A DNA stretch of 64,000 nucleotides from the NCBI GenBank assembly GCA_018240595.1, contig JAFEFL010000025.1, positions 310,001 through 374,000 of the forward strand. Direction: 5' to 3'. The notes below the pieces were generated by a model, which worked only from the letters and a program-made list of their open reading frames with translations, searched no databases and was not told where the DNA came from. Below are positions 47,765-56,777 of the stretch, one piece after another. Source of the DNA: Pseudomonadota bacterium (GTDB lineage Bacteria; Pseudomonadota; Alphaproteobacteria; Rhizobiales; Xanthobacteraceae). The position numbers were made by a program, and so were the translations under genes. How positions within the stretch are numbered: the first letter of the stretch is position 1; the number at the start of each line of letters is the position of its first letter.

Positions 47765-48685
47765 CTACCGAGGTAAGGAGGCGAGGATTTCATCGAAGGC
47801 CGCGCCCACCGGAACTGACGGCCAGCCCTTCAGTTGCCCGCGAAACCAGGTGTGCTGGCGCTTGGCGTAACGTCGCGTGTCCATAATCGACCCGGCCGCC
47901 GCCTCATCCAACGAGATCTCGCCCCTCAGATGGCGAATCAGCCACGGCACGCCATGCGCCTTCATGGCCGGCAGCAGCGGGTCGAGATTGCGCGCCGCTA
48001 GCGCCCGCACCTCGTCGAGCGCGCCGGCCGCCAGCATGGCGCCGAACCGCGCCTCGATGCGCGACACCAGCTCGGCCCTCTCCAGCGTGACGAAGACCCG
48101 GACGCTGCGTTCGGGCGGCAGCACCGGCTCGGTGCCTTCGCCGTGCCAGTCGCTGATCGACCGCCCGGTCGCGAGCACCACTTCGAGCGCCCGCGCAATG
48201 CGCGAACGGTCGAGCGGCATCAGCCGCGCCGCGGTGAACGGGTCGCGCGCTGTGAGATCGGCATAGAGCGCGGAGACGCCGTCGCGCGCCAGGCGCTCGC
48301 GCACGCTTTCGCGGATTTCCGCCGGAATGGCCGGCACCGCGGCGAGGCCTTCGGTCAGGACCTTGAAGTAGAGCCCGGTTCCGCCGACCACGATCGGCAC
48401 CCGCCCGGCGGCGGTGATGTCGGCGATCGCCGTGCTCAGTTCGCGCAGCCACTGGCCGGTCGAATAGGTCTCGGCGGCATCGACGTGACCGTAGAGGACG
48501 TGCGGCGCTCGCGCCTCCTCGTCCTCTGTCGGCCGGGCGGTAATCACGCGCAGCCCGGCATAGACCTGCATGGAATCGGCATTGACGACGGTGCCGCCGA
48601 GCCGCTCGGCCAGCGCCAGTGCCAAAGCCGACTTGCCGCTGGCGGTCGGACCGGCGATAAGCACCGCCTGTTTCAACTCTGGCAT
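47765..48685 (-). CDS. miaA: tRNA dimethylallyltransferase
   Basis: Transfers a dimethylallyl group to A37 of tRNAs reading UNN codons (306 aa). P-loop [19 protein letters not shown], then [13 protein letters not shown] and [12 protein letters not shown], and the tRNA-contacting C-terminal [15 protein letters not shown]. The start is set at [12 protein letters not shown] with GAGG 8 bp upstream. A frame extending to 49450 would run antisense through serB and is rejected. Only 4 bp separate its ATG from the divergent serB ATG. Confidence 0.95.
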   Translation of the reverse strand: MPELKQAVLIAGPTASGKSALALALAERLGGTVVNADSMQVYAGLRVITARPTEDEEARAPHVLYGHVDAAETYSTGQWLRELSTAIADITAAGRVPIVVGGTGLYFKVLTEGLAAVPAIPAEIRESVRERLARDGVSALYADLTARDPFTAARLMPLDRSRIARALEVVLATGRSISDWHGEGTEPVLPPERSVRVFVTLERAELVSRIEARFGAMLAAGALDEVRALAARNLDPLLPAMKAHGVPWLIRHLRGEISLDEAAAGSIMDTRRYAKRQHTWFRGQLKGWPSVPVGAAFDEILASLPR

Positions 48686-48689
48686 CGAA

Positions 48690-49589
48690 ATGACCTCATC
48701 CGCGCCCCTCACCGCCACCATCATCGCCGGACGCGAACCGCTCGACGATGCCGCACTGGAGCGCGCCCGCGCGATCCTGCCCGCCGCCGAGGCGCCGCTG
48801 TGGCTCGACCCCGCTCGCGCTGCCGACATTCCCTTTAGCGCAGGCGCCGACGCCGACCAACGGGCGCTTGCCGATGCCTTGCGCGATGCGCAGCCTGGCG
48901 CCGACGTCGTGGTCCAGCCCTCCGTGGGCCGGCGCAAAAAACTGTTCCTCGCCGACATGGACTCCACCATGATCGGGCAGGAGTGCATTGATGAACTCGC
49001 CGACTTTGCCGGCCTCAAGGCGCACGTCGCCGCCATCACCGAGCGCGCCATGCGCGGCGAGATCGCGTTCGAGCCGGCCCTGCGCGAGCGCGTTGCGCTG
49101 CTCGAGGGCCTGAAGGTTTCGGTGATCGACGAAGTTCTGCGCGACCGCATCACCTTGACGCCCGGCGCGCGGGCGCTGGTCGGCACGATGCGCGCCCACG
49201 GCGCGCACACCGCGCTGGTGTCCGGCGGCTTCACGTTGTTCACCGATCGCGTCGCCGCGATGATCGGCTTCAATGAGAACCGCGCCAACAGCCTGACGGT
49301 GATCGACGGCCACAAGCTCGCCGGTACGGTGGCCGAGCCGATCTTCGGCCGCGATGCCAAGCGCGCCGCGCTCATCGAGCTGCGCCAGGAGTTCGGGCTC
49401 GCGAGGGAAGAAACCATGGCGGTCGGCGACGGCGCCAACGATCTCGACATGATCGCCGAGGCCGGCCTCGGCGTCGCCTATCACGCCAAGCCGAAGGTCG
49501 CCGCCGCGGCGCCCGCGCGCATCGAGCACGGCGATCTGACCGCTCTGCTCTATATTCAGGGCTATCGCCGCGACGAATTCGTCGCCTAA
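48690..49589 (+). CDS. serB: phosphoserine phosphatase
   Basis: HAD-superfamily phosphatase (299 aa), last step of serine synthesis. The catalytic DxDxT is LADMDSTMI at about residue 90, motif II is LVSGGF, and motif III/IV is [12 protein letters not shown]. The about 85 N-terminal residues form an ACT-like regulatory region, as in longer SerB proteins. The chosen ATG is 4 bp from the miaA ATG and has no Shine-Dalgarno. Later in-frame ATGs exist, but this start keeps the full N-terminal domain. Confidence 0.93.
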   Translation: MTSSAPLTATIIAGREPLDDAALERARAILPAAEAPLWLDPARAADIPFSAGADADQRALADALRDAQPGADVVVQPSVGRRKKLFLADMDSTMIGQECIDELADFAGLKAHVAAITERAMRGEIAFEPALRERVALLEGLKVSVIDEVLRDRITLTPGARALVGTMRAHGAHTALVSGGFTLFTDRVAAMIGFNENRANSLTVIDGHKLAGTVAEPIFGRDAKRAALIELRQEFGLAREETMAVGDGANDLDMIAEAGLGVAYHAKPKVAAAAPARIEHGDLTALLYIQGYRRDEFVA

Positions 49590-49595
49590 AAACTT

Positions 49596-49715
49596 GTCCC
49601 GGGCGCCATGCAACACAACGTGGTGCATGGCAGACCCGGGACCTTAACAAACTCGGATATCCGAAACGGTCCCGGCGCTGCGGCGCAGCGTTACCCGCTG
49701 CACCGCGTCCGGGAC
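49596..49715. repeat. bipartite palindromic intergenic repeat between serB and degP
   Basis: Hairpin 1 (49596-49642): GTCCCGGG...CCCGGGAC with inner GCCATGCA/TGCATGGC. Hairpin 2 (49669-49715): GTCCCGG...CCGGGAC with inner CGCTGC/GCAGCG. A further 10-bp palindrome CGGATATCCG lies between. It fills the entire gap between two convergent genes and resembles the GTCCCGG-bounded dispersed repeats seen in Bradyrhizobium relatives. Probably also a bidirectional transcription stop. Confidence 0.7.
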
Positions 49716-49722
49716 AAAGCAC

Positions 49723-51219
49723 TTATTGCAATCCGATGGCGACGAAGCTCGGATCGCCTTCCGGCGACACCACCAGCAGGACGACGGCCTTCTTACCGTC
49801 CTTCTTCAACTGGTCAATGCGCTTCTGCAGATCGGCGGCGTTGGTCACCGCCTGCTGCTGCACCTCGGCGATCACCATGCCTGGCTGCAGGCGTTTCTCG
49901 GCGGCCGGCGAATTCGGCTCGACGCCGGTGATGAGCACGCCCTTCACCTTGTCCTGGATCTTGTACTTCTTGCGCGCCGCATCGTTGAGATTGGCGAGAT
50001 CGAGGCCCAGCGCCTTCTTGACCGAGGTCTTGTCTTCTTCGGGCTGATCCTTCTTCGGCGTCAACGAGGCCTGCTTCTCGCCGTCGTCGAGACGGCCGAG
50101 CTTGACCGTCTTGGTCTCTTCCTTGCCCTTGCGGATGATGACGACGCTGACATCCTTGCCGACCGTGGTTTCGGCCACGATCTTCGGCAGGTCGCGCATC
50201 TCCTTGATGTCCTTGCCGTCGAACTTGACGACGACGTCGCCGGGCTCGATGCCGGCCGGCTTGGCCGGGCCCTTGTCGTCGATACCGGCGATCAGCGCGC
50301 CGCGCGCCGGCTTGATGTTGAGGCTGTCGGCGATCTCGTCGGTCACCTGCTGGATGCGCACGCCGAGCCAGCCGCGCCGCACTTCCTTGAACTCGCGGAG
50401 CTGATCGATGACGCCGACCACCGTCTTCGACGGCACGGCAAACCCGATGCCGATCGAACCGCCCGACGGCGAGATGATCGCGGTGTTGACGCCGATGACT
50501 TCGCCGTCGAGGTTGAAAAGCGGGCCGCCCGAGTTGCCGCGGTTGATCGCGGCGTCGGTCTGGATGTAGTTGTCGTAGGGACCCGACTGGATGTCGCGGT
50601 TGCGCGCCGACACGATGCCGGCGGTCACGGTGCCGCCAAGCGAGAACGGGTTGCCGATCGCGATCACCCATTCGCCAAGCCGAAGCTTGTCGGAGTCGCC
50701 GAATTTCACCGCCTTGAGCGGCTTGGGCGAATCCACCTTGAGCAATGCCAGGTCGGTCTTCTTGTCGGTGCCGACCAGTTGCGCCTTGAGCGTGGTGCCG
50801 TCATTGAGGATGACGTTGACCTCGTCGGCGTCGGCGATGACGTGGTTGTTTGTCACCACGTAGCCGGACGGGTCGATGATGAAGCCGGAGCCGAGCGAGT
50901 TCACGCGGCGCGACTGCTGGCCGCCATTCTGACCGCCAGGGCCGCCCGGGGTGCCGCCCTGCCCGCGCCGGTTCTTGAAGAACTCTTCGAAGAACTCCTC
51001 GAAGGGCGATCCGGGCGGCAGTTGCGGCATCTTGTCGTTGCTGAGATCGACCGTCTGCTTGGTCGAGATGTTGACGACGGCGTCGATCACTTGCTCGGCG
51101 ACATCGGCGATGCCTTCCGGTCCGCGGGCCATCGCAGGCCGCGCGAACCACGGCGTGACCAGGCTAGCCGCGAGCACGAGTGCGAAAGTCGTCTTGAAAC
51201 GAAGTGAAGGGGCGCCCAT
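49723..51219 (-). CDS. degP: Do/DegP family periplasmic serine protease
   Basis: HtrA-type protease/chaperone (498 aa) with signal peptide (residues 1-32). The catalytic triad is visible: His in VTNNHVI, Asp in KTDLALL, and Ser in RGNSGGPLF. Two PDZ domains follow (about residues 285-375 and 395-490). The Gly/Gln-rich linker after EEFFKNRRG (GGTPGGPGGQNGGQQ) is the LA-loop region. It degrades misfolded periplasmic proteins. Downstream of hflK-hflC-DUF2065, a conserved envelope quality-control group. Confidence 0.93.
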   Translation of the reverse strand: MGAPSLRFKTTFALVLAASLVTPWFARPAMARGPEGIADVAEQVIDAVVNISTKQTVDLSNDKMPQLPPGSPFEEFFEEFFKNRRGQGGTPGGPGGQNGGQQSRRVNSLGSGFIIDPSGYVVTNNHVIADADEVNVILNDGTTLKAQLVGTDKKTDLALLKVDSPKPLKAVKFGDSDKLRLGEWVIAIGNPFSLGGTVTAGIVSARNRDIQSGPYDNYIQTDAAINRGNSGGPLFNLDGEVIGVNTAIISPSGGSIGIGFAVPSKTVVGVIDQLREFKEVRRGWLGVRIQQVTDEIADSLNIKPARGALIAGIDDKGPAKPAGIEPGDVVVKFDGKDIKEMRDLPKIVAETTVGKDVSVVIIRKGKEETKTVKLGRLDDGEKQASLTPKKDQPEEDKTSVKKALGLDLANLNDAARKKYKIQDKVKGVLITGVEPNSPAAEKRLQPGMVIAEVQQQAVTNAADLQKRIDQLKKDGKKAVVLLVVSPEGDPSFVAIGLQ

Positions 51220-51345
51220 TGGCGTCGATTCTCCAGGGAGGGGGTTGGCTACAAAGTGACCCCGAATTAGCGGCGATTCAAGGGCGGCGGCGGCCGATCC
51301 GCCGCCGGCGAAAAAGCCCAGCCTGGGGCGCGCGCCGGCGCCACC

Positions 51346-51531
51346 CTAAGCGCGTACCAGCCAGACGACGATCAGGCCGACGATCGCGGAACAAATTCCA
51401 ATCAGGCGAAGCGTGCCTTCCGGCGTGTCCAGCACGCTCTGCATGGCTTTCTTGCCGTGACCCGGAAACGCCGCGAAGATCAGGCCTTCGATCACGAAGA
51501 CCAGACCCAGCGCCGCGAGAAAGTCCGACAT
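51346..51531 (-). CDS. DUF2065 family small membrane protein
   Basis: A 61-aa protein with two hydrophobic helices (residues 1-20 and 40-60) separated by FPGHGKKAMQSVLDTPEGTLR, the DUF2065 pattern. The ATG is chosen over a GTG four codons earlier. It lies 16 bp after hflC, a common arrangement that suggests a link to the HflKC/FtsH membrane protease complex. Function unknown. Confidence 0.85.
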   Translation of the reverse strand: MSDFLAALGLVFVIEGLIFAAFPGHGKKAMQSVLDTPEGTLRLIGICSAIVGLIVVWLVRA

Positions 51532-51547
51532 GCCCCCGCGCACGGCG

Positions 51548-52462
51548 TTACGGCTTCGGCGTGTTCGACGCCGTCGGCGGCGCCGCCGGCGTCGCGCCGG
51601 TCGGCTGGTTGAAGAACCGGAAGAAGTTGTTGTCCGGCTTCAGCACCAGGCGGGTATCGCCGGCCTTCATGCTCGCCTCATAGGCCTGCATCGAGCGGTA
51701 AAAGGCGAAGAAGTCCGGATCCTTGTTGAAGGCCTCGGCGAAGATCTGGTTTCGCGTCGCGTCGCCCTCACCGCGGATCTGCTCCGCCCGCGAATTGGCT
51801 TCCGCCACCAGAACCGTCGCTTCGCGATCGGCGCGCGAGCGGATTTCCTGCGCACGCTGGGCACCCTGCGCGCGGAACTCGGCCGCCTCACGCTGACGTT
51901 CGGTCTGCATGCGCTGGTAGACCGCCTGACTGTTCTGTTCCGGCAGGTCGGCGCGGCGGATACGCACGTCCACCACCTGGATGCCGTAGCTGGTGGCTTC
52001 CTTGTCGACGAGCTGCAGGATGCGCTCCATCAGGTCGGCGCGCTGGTCGCGCACGACATGGGTGAAGGTCGCCTCGCCCAGCACCCGGCGCAGCGCCGAG
52101 TTGAGAAGGATGGCGAGCTGCGAGTTGGCGCCCTGCACCGAGCCGAGGGTCTGATAGAACTGCAACGGGTTCTTGATGCGGTAACGCGCGAAGGCGTCGA
52201 CCACCAGACGCTTCTGGTCGGAAGCGATGACTTCCTGCGCCGGCGCCTCGAGATCGAGGATGCGCCGGTCGACGAAGATCACGCTGTCGACGAAGGGCAG
52301 CTTGGCGTGCAGGCCCGGTTCGCTGACGACGCGCTTCGGCTCACCGAGGCGGACGACGAGCGCCTGCTGCGTCTGATAGACGGTGAACAGCGACGAGTAG
52401 CCGACAATGAGCGCCGCCGCGACGAGGACGGCGAGGACGCCGCCGATGAAATTCAATCTCAT
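51548..52462 (-). CDS. hflC: protease modulator HflC
   Basis: SPFH/Band-7 membrane protein (304 aa). One N-terminal span (residues 4-24), then the SPFH domain (FTVYQTQQALVVRLGEPKRVVSEPG), a long helical coiled-coil (QRMQTERQREAAEFRAQGAQRAQEIRSRADREA) and a Pro/Ala-rich tail. With HflK it forms the cage around FtsH. Overlaps hflK by 4 bp. Confidence 0.95.
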   Translation of the reverse strand: MRLNFIGGVLAVLVAAALIVGYSSLFTVYQTQQALVVRLGEPKRVVSEPGLHAKLPFVDSVIFVDRRILDLEAPAQEVIASDQKRLVVDAFARYRIKNPLQFYQTLGSVQGANSQLAILLNSALRRVLGEATFTHVVRDQRADLMERILQLVDKEATSYGIQVVDVRIRRADLPEQNSQAVYQRMQTERQREAAEFRAQGAQRAQEIRSRADREATVLVAEANSRAEQIRGEGDATRNQIFAEAFNKDPDFFAFYRSMQAYEASMKAGDTRLVLKPDNNFFRFFNQPTGATPAAPPTASNTPKP

Positions 52463-53604
52463 GGCTTGGCTCCCGGGCTGCGCGCTTGCGCCGGCCGCGA
52501 CAATTCGTTGAGCGGCAGATAGGGCACGACGCCGCCCGAGCCGCCGGTGCCGGAATCGAGGATCACCTTGTCGGCGCCGCCGAGCACGCGCTCCATCGTT
52601 TCCAGATACATGCGCTCGCGGGTCACGTCGGGCGCCTTCTTGTACTGCTCGTAGATCTTGTCGAAGCGCGCGGACTGGCCGGTCGCCTCGGCAACGGTCT
52701 GCGACTTGTAGCCTTCGGCGGCCTGCGTGATCTGCGCCACCTTGCCGCGCGCTTCCGGCACGACACGGTTGGCGTAGGTCTGCGCTTCGTTGACCGCGCG
52801 CTCGAGGTCGGCGCGCGCCGCCTGGACGTCGCGGAACGCGTCGATGACCTGCTGCGGCGGATCGACCTTCTGCAACTGCACCTGCTGGATCACGATGCCG
52901 GCGCCGTAATTGTCGAGCGTCTTCTGCATCAGCTCGTGCACGGCATTCTCGATCGTCTGCCGCGCGCCGGTGAGGATCGGTTGAATGTCGGAGCGGCCGA
53001 CGACCTCACGCATCGCGCTTTCGGCAACGGCCTTCACCGTGCCTTCGGGATTCTGGATGTTGAACAGGTAGTCGCCGACGCCGGTCGGCTTCACCTTCCA
53101 CAGCACCGAGAAGTCGACGTCGACGATGTTCTCGTCGCCCGTCAGCATCAGGCTTTCTTCCGGCACATCGCGCACGGCCGAGCCGCGGCGCACGTCCTCG
53201 CTGACGCGCATGCCGATGTCGATCTTGTTGACGCGCAGCGCCTTCGGCGTCAGCGCAGTCTCGATCGGATAGGGCAGATGATAATTCAGACCCGGCTGGA
53301 CCTCGCGCACTTCCTTGCCGAAGCGCAGCACGACGCCGAGCTCATCCGGCTCGACGCGGAAGAATCCCGAAAAGCCCCAGAGCGCGACGGCGGCGAGCGC
53401 CGCAAGCGCGATGCCCTTGCCACCCATGTTGCCGGGCAGAACGCCGCGCAGCCGGTCTTGGCCGCGGCGGAGCATCTCTTCGAGATCAGGCGGTCTGCCG
53501 CCGGGCGTTTGCGGATTCGAGCCCCACGGGCTCTTGCCGCCACCACCGCCAGCACCCCAGGGGCCGCCACCGCCGCTCCCACCGCCTTGATTGCTCCATG
53601 GCAT
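52459..53604 (-). CDS. hflK: protease modulator HflK
   Basis: SPFH protein (381 aa) with the characteristic Gly/Pro/Trp-rich N-terminus (GGGSGGGGPWGAGGGGGK) before the membrane span at about residues 62-82, then FFRVEPDELGVVLRFGKEVREVQPGLNYHLPYP and a coiled-coil C-terminal part. Partner of HflC in regulating FtsH. First gene of hflK-hflC-DUF2065(-degP). Confidence 0.95.
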   Translation of the reverse strand: MPWSNQGGGSGGGGPWGAGGGGGKSPWGSNPQTPGGRPPDLEEMLRRGQDRLRGVLPGNMGGKGIALAALAAVALWGFSGFFRVEPDELGVVLRFGKEVREVQPGLNYHLPYPIETALTPKALRVNKIDIGMRVSEDVRRGSAVRDVPEESLMLTGDENIVDVDFSVLWKVKPTGVGDYLFNIQNPEGTVKAVAESAMREVVGRSDIQPILTGARQTIENAVHELMQKTLDNYGAGIVIQQVQLQKVDPPQQVIDAFRDVQAARADLERAVNEAQTYANRVVPEARGKVAQITQAAEGYKSQTVAEATGQSARFDKIYEQYKKAPDVTRERMYLETMERVLGGADKVILDSGTGGSGGVVPYLPLNELSRPAQARSPGAKP

Positions 53605-53820
53605 ACAAATCTCTCCCGACGCCGCGACGAATGGCGGGTCTGCCTTTAGTTGGGAGGGGTTATAGGGGACGCAAGGGCTCGTTACAACGCGCTGACATGC
53701 CGCATTTCAGGCCGAATCTCGGGCTGATGCGCGGCCCGTCAACCGCCCATTCACCACGCGCTCGCTCGGCTGTGGTAAATACCTGCCACAAGCAGAACAG
53801 CGTGCGGGAGGATGACCTTG

Positions 53821-54585
53821 ATGAAGGCGTTTGATTTGAGCGGCCGGGTCGCCCTGGTCACCGGCGGCAATGGCGGCATCGGGCTCGGCATGGCCAAGGG
53901 GATGGCGCAGGCCGGCGCGACGGTGATGATCGCCGGACGCAACAAGGCCAAGGCCGAAGCCGCACTTGCCGCGCTCAAGGCCGCCGGCGGCAAGGCCGAC
54001 TTCATCGAGATCGATGTGCTCAAAGAAGAGTCTTGTCGTGCCGCGGTCGACGCGACCGCCGAAAAGTTCGGCAAGCTCGACATCCTCGTCAACAATGCCG
54101 GCACTTCCGTGCGCAAGCCGCCAGAGCAACTGACGGCCGCGGACTGGCACCTGGTCATGGACACCAATGTCACCAGCGCCTTCCTGTGCTCGCAGGCGGT
54201 CTATCCGCACATGAGACAAGCCGGCGGCGGCAAGATCATCAATATCGGCTCGATGATGTCGATCTTCGCCTCGTCCTATGCGGCGCCCTACGGCGCCAGC
54301 AAGGGCGCAATCGTGCAGATGGCGCGCTCGTTCGCCGTCGCCTGGGCCAAGGACAACATCCAGGTCAACTGCATCCTGCCCGGCTGGATCGACACCGAAC
54401 TGACCAAACAGGCCCGCGAGCAGGTGCCCGGGCTTCACGAGCGCGTGCTGGCGCGCACGCCGGTCGCGCGCTGGGGATTGCCCGACGATTTCTCCGGCAT
54501 CGCCGTGTTTCTCGCCTCGCCGGCATCGGATTTCCTGACCGGCACCGCCATTCCGGTGGACGGCGGCTATTCGGTCGTGGCTTAG
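53821..54585 (+). CDS. SDR family oxidoreductase
   Basis: Classical SDR (254 aa). TGGNGGIG cofactor motif near residue 15, NNAG in the middle, catalytic SerxTyrxxxLys visible as NIGSMMSIFASSYAAPYGASKGA, C-terminal GTAIPVDGGYSVVA. The ATG at 53821 is preferred because GGGAGG lies 9 bp upstream. The ATG at 53812 abuts that same GGGAGG. It is on its own between hflK and folA. Substrate unknown; similar enzymes act on sugar acids or 3-oxoacyl compounds. Confidence 0.93.
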   Translation: MKAFDLSGRVALVTGGNGGIGLGMAKGMAQAGATVMIAGRNKAKAEAALAALKAAGGKADFIEIDVLKEESCRAAVDATAEKFGKLDILVNNAGTSVRKPPEQLTAADWHLVMDTNVTSAFLCSQAVYPHMRQAGGGKIINIGSMMSIFASSYAAPYGASKGAIVQMARSFAVAWAKDNIQVNCILPGWIDTELTKQAREQVPGLHERVLARTPVARWGLPDDFSGIAVFLASPASDFLTGTAIPVDGGYSVVA

Positions 54586-54597
54586 CGCAGAGCCCTC

Positions 54598-55116
54598 TCA
54601 CCGCCGCTCATACGTGACGGTATCGAAGCCGGCGTCGTCATCGGGGCCGGCGTCGTAGTGCTGGCGCGCGGTTTCGCGCCAGACCTTGGGATCGATCGCG
54701 GGAAATACGACGTCGCCCTTCGGGCTCGCATGCACATGCGTGATCTCGAGCCGGTCGGCCATGGCCATCGTGCTCTCGAATACGTCGCCGCCGCCGATGA
54801 TCATCACTTCATAGATGCCGCGGCGGCGGGCGTCGTCGCGGGCCACGGCCAGCGCGGCATCGAGGCTGGTGGCGAGCGTCGCGCCCGCGACCGCAAACTG
54901 GCGGTCGCGCGTCATCACGATGTTGGTGCGGTTCGGCAGCGGCTTGCCGATGGATTCGAAAGTCTTGCGGCCCATCACCACCGGCCGGCCGCTGGTGACG
55001 CGCTTGAAATGCTGCAGGTCCGATTTCAGCCGCCAGGGCAACTGGCCGTCGGTGCCGATGACGCCGTTCGCGCCGATGGCGGCAACGAGAATGATTTCGA
55101 CTTTCCTGTCGCTCAT
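54598..55116 (-). CDS. folA: dihydrofolate reductase
   Basis: NADPH-dependent DHFR (172 aa), regenerates tetrahydrofolate after thymidylate synthesis. ILVAAIGANGVIGTDGQLPW contains the Met20-type loop and the Trp. The catalytic acidic residue is in LKSDLQHFK. VMGRKTFESIG binds NADPH. IMIIGGGDVF is the conserved GG motif. Overlaps the GNAT gene stop by 4 bp and lies in the thyA cluster. Confidence 0.95.
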   Translation of the reverse strand: MSDRKVEIILVAAIGANGVIGTDGQLPWRLKSDLQHFKRVTSGRPVVMGRKTFESIGKPLPNRTNIVMTRDRQFAVAGATLATSLDAALAVARDDARRRGIYEVMIIGGGDVFESTMAMADRLEITHVHASPKGDVVFPAIDPKVWRETARQHYDAGPDDDAGFDTVTYERR

Positions 55117-55601
55117 CGTGGCCCATCACCGCCAAACGCGCTGAGCGCCTCGCCGCTCATGCGGCAGATTTTCCAGTCCGGCAGCACCTCGGCGCCGATC
55201 GACTGGTAGAACGCGATCGACGGCGCGTTCCAGTCGAGCACCGACCATTCGAAGCGGGCATAGCCCTGCTCGACGCAACGCGCGGCCAGCCGCGCCATCA
55301 GCGCCTTGCCGAGGCCCTTGCCGCGATAGCGCGGCCGCACGAACAGATCCTCGAGATAGATGCCGTGGCGACCGCGGAAGGTGGAGAAATTGAGAAACCA
55401 GACGGCAAGCCCCGCCGCCTCGCCATTGTATTCGGCGATGTCGCAGAACAGCCGTGGCGTGGCGCCGAACAGTGCCTCCGCGATCATGTCGGGCGTGGCG
55501 TCCACCGCATGCGACAGCTTCTCGTACTCGGCGAGCTCGCGAATGAGATCGAAGATCAGCGCGGCATCTGCGGGCCGCGCTTCGCGGACGGCGACGGTCA
55601 C
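55113..55601 (-). CDS. GNAT family N-acetyltransferase
   Basis: Acetyltransferase (162 aa) of the diamine/spermidine-acetyltransferase-like GNAT group. LEDLFVRPRYRGKGLGKALMARLA is the acetyl-CoA pyrophosphate loop (motif A), and NAPSIAFYQSIGAEVL is motif B. The start is the GTG at 55601, with GGAGG 7 bp upstream. An upstream frame runs into repeat sequence. Sits between thyA and folA and is coupled to folA. Any link with folate metabolism is unproven. Confidence 0.9.
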   Translation of the reverse strand: MTVAVREARPADAALIFDLIRELAEYEKLSHAVDATPDMIAEALFGATPRLFCDIAEYNGEAAGLAVWFLNFSTFRGRHGIYLEDLFVRPRYRGKGLGKALMARLAARCVEQGYARFEWSVLDWNAPSIAFYQSIGAEVLPDWKICRMSGEALSAFGGDGPR

Positions 55602-55621
55602 GATGCCGCCTCCACACGCGT

Positions 55622-55740
55622 CAGGCCCGGCCTTGTGCCGGGCATCCACGTCTTGAGCCGACAAGCAAGGCATGGATGGCCGGGACATAGGCGTTTTGGA
55701 AAAACGCCGTTCTTCGAACGGCTATGCCGGCCATGACGGA
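55622..55740. repeat. palindromic repeat element inside the thyA-GNAT-folA cluster
   Basis: Hairpins GCCCGGC-CTTGT-GCCGGGC (55625-55643) and GGCGTTTT...AAAACGCC (55690-55708), and long-range arms ATGGCCGG / CCGGCCAT (55676-55683, 55727-55734). The phrase GCCGGGCATCCACGTCTT together with GGATGGCCGGGACA resembles dispersed repeats of Bradyrhizobium-like genomes. It differs from the GGATCG...CGATGACAG family elsewhere in the window. Confidence 0.65.
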
Positions 55741-55767
55741 GAATGGCAACATCCGTCACTACGCCCC

Positions 55768-56562
55768 TCACACCGCCACCTCGGCCTTGATATGCGGATG
55801 CGGGTCGTAATTCTCGAGCGAGAAGTCCTCGTAGCGGAAGCCGAAGATGTCCTTCACGTCCGGATTGATCCGCATCGTCGGCAGCGCGCGCGGCGCCCGC
55901 GACAATTGCAACTCGGCCTGCTCGACGTGATTGAGATAAAGATGCGTGTCGCCGCCGGTCCAGACGAAGTCGCCCGGCTTGTAGCCTGTCACCTGCGCCA
56001 CCATCATCGTCAGCAGCGCATAGGACGCGATGTTGAACGGCACGCCAAGAAACACGTCGGCCGAGCGCTGATAGAGCTGGCACGACAGCCGGCCGTTGGC
56101 GACATAGAACTGGAACAGGCAGTGGCACGGCGGCAGCGCCATCTTGTCGACGTCGGCCGGATTCCACGCCGTGACGATGAGCCGCCGCGAGTCCGGATTG
56201 CGTTTGATCATGTCGACGACGTGGCTGATCTGATCGATGGTCTGGCCATCCTTGGCCGGCCAGGAGCGCCACTGATGGCCATAAACCGGGCCGAGATCGC
56301 CGCGTTCGTCCGCCCACTCATCCCAGATGCGGACGCCGTGGTCCTTCAAGTATTTGATGTTGGTGTCGCCGGCGAGAAACCACAGCAATTCGTGGACGAT
56401 CGACTTCAGGTGCAGCTTCTTGGTGGTCAGCATCGGGAAGCCCTGACCGAGATCGAAGCGCATCTGATAGCCGAACACCGACCGCGTGCCGGTGCCGGTG
56501 CGGTCGCGCTTTTCCACGCCGTCGCGGAGAATATGGTCCAACAGGTCGAGATACTGGCGCAT
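55768..56562 (-). CDS. thyA: thymidylate synthase
   Basis: dUMP to dTMP using methylene-tetrahydrofolate (264 aa, E. coli size). The catalytic Cys is in [14 protein letters not shown], dUMP-binding [43 protein letters not shown] and the C-terminal [23 protein letters not shown]. Cluster order thyA-GNAT-folA couples dTMP synthesis to folate reduction. Confidence 0.97.
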   Translation of the reverse strand: MRQYLDLLDHILRDGVEKRDRTGTGTRSVFGYQMRFDLGQGFPMLTTKKLHLKSIVHELLWFLAGDTNIKYLKDHGVRIWDEWADERGDLGPVYGHQWRSWPAKDGQTIDQISHVVDMIKRNPDSRRLIVTAWNPADVDKMALPPCHCLFQFYVANGRLSCQLYQRSADVFLGVPFNIASYALLTMMVAQVTGYKPGDFVWTGGDTHLYLNHVEQAELQLSRAPRALPTMRINPDVKDIFGFRYEDFSLENYDPHPHIKAEVAV

Positions 56563-56722
56563 CGGCGGGCTCTGGGTTCGGCGACTCGTCAGAACATGGG
56601 GAAGATTACCCGGCCCGGCAACGATCCGGGACGCGTTATCAACGGCCGAAAAAAGCGCGGGAAAACAACGAGTTCCATCCGCGGCGGCGTTAACCGTAAA
56701 AGTTAATCGGCATTTCCTAACC

Positions 56723-56737
56723 TTAACAATGCGTTAA
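56723..56737. promoter_or_regulatory. CtrA-like binding box (TTAA-N7-TTAA)
   Basis: TTAACAATGCGTTAA fits the full CtrA consensus TTAA-N7-TTAA exactly and lies in an AT-rich island (56690-56740) between divergent thyA and mlaE. A second pair of TTAA motifs with a 9-bp spacer is just upstream. CtrA couples gene expression to the cell cycle in Alphaproteobacteria, and an envelope-lipid operon is a plausible target. This is inference from the motif alone. Confidence 0.5.
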
Positions 56738-56777
56738 TTTCCTACCGCGGGGGCACCTGGGTGCGCCCCAACGCTTT

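Noticed and set aside
48686-49450. N-terminal extension of the miaA frame by about 250 residues
   Set aside because: It is the antisense of serB; the P-loop and family start are at 48685, where a Shine-Dalgarno is found.
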